64,000 nt of DNA from JBOGOC01 sp050747525 (GTDB lineage Bacteria; Acidobacteriota; Polarisedimenticolia; JACPZX01; DASXTC01), in NCBI GenBank assembly GCA_050747525.1, contig JBOGOC010000097.1, positions 85,388-149,387 of the forward strand, read 5' to 3'. This document shows, in pieces, positions 60,632 through 64,000 of the stretch. Position 1 is the stretch's first letter, and every line of letters begins with the position of its first letter. Below the pieces are notes generated by a model. It was not told the DNA's origin. It saw nothing but the letters and a program-made list of their open reading frames with translations, and did no database searches. Both the position numbers and the translations under genes were made by a program.

Positions 60632-62491
60632 ATGAGATGGTCTATTCTTTTGCTGGCCGTCGTTCTGATGGCCGCCACCTTGCCGTCTGCCGCCGCCCCG
60701 CCCGCCGGCGGAAAGGAGCCGAAGATTTTCCCGTTCCCCTACACGATGGACGACCTGGACAACGGGCTGCGCCTCATCACGGTGCCGCTGCCCTATCCGG
60801 ATCTGGTCTCCTTCTACGCCGTGGTTCGCGCCGGCTCACGCAACGAGGTGGAAGCCGGCAAGTCGGGGTTCGCTCATTTCTTCGAGCACATGATGTTCCG
60901 GGGCACGGAGAAATACCCGCCCGAGAAGTACAACGACGTGATGAAGGGGATGGGGGCCGACCACAATGCCTTCACCACCGATGACTTCACCGCCTACCAC
61001 ATGCTCATCGGCAAGGAGGATCTGGAGAAGGCGATGGAGGTGGAGGCCGACCGCTTCCAGAACCTGACCTATCCGGTCGACGCGTTCCGCACGGAGGCCA
61101 AGGCGGTGCTGGGCGAGTACAACAAGAACAGCGCCAACCCGATCCAGAAGCTGTTCGAGACGATGCGGGATGCGTCGTTCACCGCCCACACCTACAAGCA
61201 CACCACCATGGGCTTCCTCAAAGACATCGAGGACATGCCGAACCAGTACGACTACAGTCGCACCTTCTTCGATCGCTTCTACCGCCCCGAGAACGTGGTC
61301 CTGGTCGTGGCGGGAGACGTCACGCGCGCGCAGGTCCTGCCGCTGGTGCGCCAGTACTGGGGTGGATGGAAGCGCGGCGGTTTCACCCAGAACATCCCGG
61401 AGGAGCCGGCGCCCACGGGACCCCACACCTCGCACGTGGACTGGCCCACGCCCACCCTCCCCTGGGTGGTGGTGGGATACCGCGGCCCGGCCTACTCCAC
61501 GAAGAAGCCCGACATGGCGGCGCTCGACCTGGCCGCGGAGGTCGCCTTCTCGGAGAGCTCGCCCCTCTACCGGCAGCTGGTCATCGAGGAGCAGAAGGCC
61601 GACACCATCTTCTCGTTCTTCCAGAACGCGCGCGATCCGGGCCTGCTGTTCGTCGGGGCCCGTGTGAAGGACCCGGCCCACCTGCTGGAGGTGCGCGACC
61701 GGATCCTGGCGACGGTGGAGGCCCTGCGCGAGCACCCGGTGAGCGAGGCCCGCCTGCGCTCGGTGAAGTCGAGCATGAAATACGGGTTCGCGCGGGGGAT
61801 GGACAACACGGCCGCAGTGGCCGCCGCCGTGTCGAGCTTCGTCCAGCTCGAGCCCACCCCCGAGACGATCAACGAGCTGTACGCGATGTACGACCGGCTC
61901 ACCCCCGCGGACATCCAGAAGATGGCCCGCACCTACTTCACCGAGGCGCGCCGGACCATCGCCACGCTGACGCCGCCGGGAGTCGCGGCCCCGGCCGCCG
62001 CCACCGCGGCGGCCGCCGCGCCCGCCTCGATGATCTCGGGTGACGAGGCTGCGCCGGCCGCTCCCGCGAAGCTGGCCCCCCGTCCGGAAGGGGGCGGCCG
62101 CCCCGAGCGAGGTCAAGGTCCTGGCCAGGCCCGCCAAGACGCCGCTGGTTTCCTTCCGCGTGCTGTTCGACACCGGCGCGGCCAGCGACCCGGAGGGGAA
62201 GGAAGGCGTGGCGGCCCTCACGGCGGCCATGCTGAGCCGGGGCGGAAGCCGCGAGATGTCGTACCAGGACATCGTGCAGGCCCTCTATCCGATGGCGGCC
62301 GACGTGAGCGCCCAGGTGGACAAAGAGATGACCGTCTTCACCGGCACCACGCATGTGGACAACCTGCAGGCCTGGTACGGGATCTTCTCCTCCATGATCC
62401 TGGACCCCGGCTGGCGCGAGGAGGACTTCCGCCGCGTGAAGGACGACGCCATCAACTATCTCAAGGTGAACCTGCGCGGCAACAACGATGA
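60632..62491 (+). CDS. M16 zinc peptidase, N-terminal half (frameshifted gene)
   Basis: A signal peptide (SILLLAVVLMAATLPSAAA) and an M16 domain with the inverted zinc motif GFAHFFEHMMFRGTEKYPPE (HxxEH) and the downstream Glu in AKAVLGEYNKN. The helper domain follows (WPTPTLPWVVVGYRGPAYST, ESSPLYRQLVIEEQ). Normal coding ends near 62076 in an Ala/Pro linker (MISGDEAAPAAPAKLAP); beyond it the frame reads Gly/Arg-rich noise to TGA 62491. The second half of the protein continues in another frame (next entry). M16 proteins clear peptides in the periplasm or process secreted proteins. Confidence 0.8.
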   Translation: MRWSILLLAVVLMAATLPSAAAPPAGGKEPKIFPFPYTMDDLDNGLRLITVPLPYPDLVSFYAVVRAGSRNEVEAGKSGFAHFFEHMMFRGTEKYPPEKYNDVMKGMGADHNAFTTDDFTAYHMLIGKEDLEKAMEVEADRFQNLTYPVDAFRTEAKAVLGEYNKNSANPIQKLFETMRDASFTAHTYKHTTMGFLKDIEDMPNQYDYSRTFFDRFYRPENVVLVVAGDVTRAQVLPLVRQYWGGWKRGGFTQNIPEEPAPTGPHTSHVDWPTPTLPWVVVGYRGPAYSTKKPDMAALDLAAEVAFSESSPLYRQLVIEEQKADTIFSFFQNARDPGLLFVGARVKDPAHLLEVRDRILATVEALREHPVSEARLRSVKSSMKYGFARGMDNTAAVAAAVSSFVQLEPTPETINELYAMYDRLTPADIQKMARTYFTEARRTIATLTPPGVAAPAAATAAAAAPASMISGDEAAPAAPAKLAPRPEGGGRPERGQGPGQARQDAAGFLPRAVRHRRGQRPGGEGRRGGPHGGHAEPGRKPRDVVPGHRAGPLSDGGRRERPGGQRDDRLHRHHACGQPAGLVRDLLLHDPGPRLARGGLPPREGRRHQLSQGEPARQQR

Positions 62492-63536
62492 GGAACTAGG
62501 CAAGGAGGCCCTCTACCTTTCGGTGTTCGGGACGGCCCATCCCTATGGCCACGAGAGCACCGGGACGCTCGAGTCCCTGGAAAAGCTGACGTTGGACGAC
62601 GTCAGGAAGTTCTACAAGGAGCGCTACACCCGTGACCGGCTCACCGTGGGGATCGCCGGAGGCTATCCCGAGGCGTTCACGGCCACGCTGCATCAGGATT
62701 TCGGGCGCCTCCCCGCCACGGGGGCCAAGGCTCCCGCCATCCCGCAGGCGGCGCCGGTGACCGGCCAGCAGGTGACCCTCATCCAGAAGGACACGCGGGC
62801 CACGGCCATCTCCTTCGGCTTCCCCATCCCGGTGGTGCGATCCCACAAGGACTGGACGGCTCTGTGGGTGGCCACGTCGTGGCTCGGGCAGCACCGCAGC
62901 AGCAACTCGCACCTGTACCAGCGGCTGCGGGAGGTGCGCGGGCTCAACTACGGCGACTACGCGTACATGGAGCACTTCCCGCGCGGGATGTTCCAGTTCC
63001 ACCCGGACCCCAACCTGGTCCGCACCCGGCAGATCTTCCAGGTCTGGATCCGGCCCGTCGAGCCGGCCAACGGGCACTTCGCTCTGCGCGCCGCCATGTA
63101 CGAGCTGAAGAAGCTGATCGAGAACGGCCTCACGGAGGAGGATTTCGCCGCCACGCGCGATTTCCTGCGCAAGTACGCTGCGGTCATGGCCCGGACCCAG
63201 TCCACGCAGCTGGGCTATGCGCTCGACAGCGCGAAGTTCGGCACGGGTGAATTCGTTCCCTGGGTGCGCGGCCAGCTCGACGCGCTCACGCGCGACGACG
63301 TCAACCGCGCCATCCGGACGTACCTGAGCTGGCAGAATGTGAAGATCGTGATCGTGACCAAGGAAGCGGCCGCCCTGCGCGACGCCATCGTGAGCAACGT
63401 GCCGTCCCCCATCACCTACAACGCGCCCAAGCCCGGGGACGTGATGGAGGAGGACAAGGTGATCCAGGCGTTCCCGCTGTCGGTGACGGCCGGGCAGGCC
63501 ACCATCGTGCCCATCGAGGACGTGTTCAGGAAGTGA
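62040..63536 (+). CDS. M16 peptidase, C-terminal half (same gene, shifted frame)
   Basis: From about 62082 the frame codes AAAPSEVKVLARPAKTPLVS, then the second M16 repeat: AALTAAMLSRGGSREMSYQD, GTLESLEKLTLDDVRKFYKE, RLREVRGLNYGDYAYMEHFP (the conserved R..Y substrate-binding pair) and a C-terminal MEEDKVIQAFPL. It has no signal peptide and its own start (GTG 62040) has no ribosome-binding site. A run of six C at 62076-62081 sits at the switch; five C would fuse the two frames into one two-domain protein of about 970 residues. It is therefore a frameshift (mutation or sequencing error) or, less likely, programmed slippage. Confidence 0.75.
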   Translation: MTRLRRPLPRSWPPVRKGAAAPSEVKVLARPAKTPLVSFRVLFDTGAASDPEGKEGVAALTAAMLSRGGSREMSYQDIVQALYPMAADVSAQVDKEMTVFTGTTHVDNLQAWYGIFSSMILDPGWREEDFRRVKDDAINYLKVNLRGNNDEELGKEALYLSVFGTAHPYGHESTGTLESLEKLTLDDVRKFYKERYTRDRLTVGIAGGYPEAFTATLHQDFGRLPATGAKAPAIPQAAPVTGQQVTLIQKDTRATAISFGFPIPVVRSHKDWTALWVATSWLGQHRSSNSHLYQRLREVRGLNYGDYAYMEHFPRGMFQFHPDPNLVRTRQIFQVWIRPVEPANGHFALRAAMYELKKLIENGLTEEDFAATRDFLRKYAAVMARTQSTQLGYALDSAKFGTGEFVPWVRGQLDALTRDDVNRAIRTYLSWQNVKIVIVTKEAAALRDAIVSNVPSPITYNAPKPGDVMEEDKVIQAFPLSVTAGQATIVPIEDVFRK

Positions 63537-63801
63537 CCCCGGAGCCCTGGGGGCGGCGCAGGCGGACCAGCGTCGCCCCCCACCCCCCCGCCGTCTCGTC
63601 GGCCGTCCGCACCCACTCCACGGCGGGATGGCGCTCCAGGATGGCCTTCACGCTGCGGCGCAGGGCGCCGGTCCCTTTCCCGTGAATGATGCGTAGATCA
63701 AAGATGCCCCGGGCCAGGCACTCCTCGATGTAGTCGGGGATCAGGGTCTTTACATCCGAGGGGTGGAAGGTGTGCAGGTCCAGGACGCCGTCGATCGTCA
63801 T
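63526..63801 (-). CDS. Small Smr-domain protein
   Basis: A 91-residue protein consisting of one Smr (small MutS-related) domain: VLDLHTFHPSDVKTLIPDYI (LDLHxxx), IFDLRIIHGKGTGALRRSVK (HGxGxG loop) and AVEWVRTADETAGGWGATLV. Smr domains bind or nick nucleic acids; stand-alone bacterial copies act on stalled ribosomes/mRNA or unknown substrates. The start at 63801 is chosen because the frame upstream is antisense to the 5' leader of the next gene. Its end overlaps the M16 stop by 11 nt. Confidence 0.8.
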   Translation of the reverse strand: MTIDGVLDLHTFHPSDVKTLIPDYIEECLARGIFDLRIIHGKGTGALRRSVKAILERHPAVEWVRTADETAGGWGATLVRLRRPQGSGVTS

Positions 63802-63895
63802 TTTGAAACCACTCCCGGGGGAATGGCGTATGATAGCGGGGTTTCCGTGGTATCGCTCCGTCCTCTCCCCTGTAGATTCGAGGAGGTTTTCCGTG

Positions 63896-64000
63896 ATGAA
63901 TGGACGAATTTGGATGGCTGTCGCGCTGGCCGGGGCCGGAGCCGTGGCGGTGGTGGGGGCCGCGCCGGACGCCCTCGCCGCCCGGCGCGCGGATGACAAG
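63896..64000 (+). CDS. Start of an exported protein (cut by window edge)
   Basis: gaggagg lies 8 nt before ATG 63896. The first 35 codons give a signal peptide (MNGRIWMAVALAGAGAVAVV then GAAPDALA) followed by ARRADDK. The rest lies beyond the window. Confidence 0.6.
   Translation, partial: MNGRIWMAVALAGAGAVAVVGAAPDALAARRADDK

Noticed and set aside
60632..63536. Programmed frameshifting as the main explanation for the split M16 gene
   Set aside because: There is a C6 run but no stimulatory hairpin or internal Shine-Dalgarno that I could see. Mutation or sequence error is simpler.
1..64000. CRISPR array, prophage structural genes or plasmid replication origin
   Set aside because: No regularly spaced repeats, phage head/tail genes, rep genes or iterons were noticed. 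The RHS and TPR/LRR repeats are protein-level only.

Overview
The window is uniformly GC-rich and gene-dense. It carries many exported proteins of kinds common in Acidobacteriota and related soil or sediment phyla: CHAT and TPR proteins, FG-GAP and TolB-type propellers, PQQ-like propellers, M16 peptidases, and lipoproteins. There is no rRNA or single-copy marker gene, so an acidobacterial origin is an inference. The one complete RNA gene is a tRNA-Leu(UAA) on the minus strand at 39788-39876. No CRISPR array and no intact integrase or transposase was found.

Layout. (1) 0.6-9.1 kb: an overlapping ECF sigma / zinc-finger anti-sigma / CHAT-protease operon, followed by a large secreted HExxH peptidase with a beta-propeller. 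(2) 9.1-12.0 kb: rlpA, remnants of a HAD gene and a beta-helix gene, and a membrane-anchored PQQ-like propeller. (3) 12.2-39.9 kb: an accessory region studded with five partial copies of the 3' half of tRNA-Leu, all in the orientation of the intact tRNA gene at its right edge. This looks like a stack of decayed elements that integrated at tRNA-Leu. The cargo includes an FkbM methyltransferase, an MFS drug exporter, a TetR-controlled Ntn-hydrolase/LRR lipoprotein, an FG-GAP protein, DUF2252, a sigma/membrane-protein/SelW operon, a heavy-metal RND pump, an exported Fe/Mn superoxide dismutase, a His-tailed EamA transporter and an iron ABC importer. (4) 40.0-43.7 kb: BlaI-type repressor, M56-type membrane peptidase and TonB-dependent receptor. 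(5) 43.7-50.2 kb: an integrase remnant and a 2,072-residue secreted RHS protein with a metallopeptidase tip. (6) 50.2-64 kb: core-like genes (methyltransferase plus selenoprotein, SGNH hydrolase, lipase, PQQ propeller, SDR, membrane protein, QueC, M16 peptidase, Smr).

The most notable discovery is two genes interrupted by in-frame UGA codons that read as selenoproteins: a SelW/Rdx-like protein (25648-25887, motif CFVU) and a thioredoxin-like protein with a UxxC motif (50243-50842, minus strand). Each has a stem-loop directly 3' of the UGA at the place expected of a bacterial SECIS element. An ordinary gene caller would truncate or miss both.

Functional links. Two loci pair an ECF sigma factor with an overlapping membrane partner and an unexpected third gene (CHAT protease, SelW). 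The 26.3-39.7 kb block reads as a metal-handling island: export of a heavy metal, oxidative defence and iron import.
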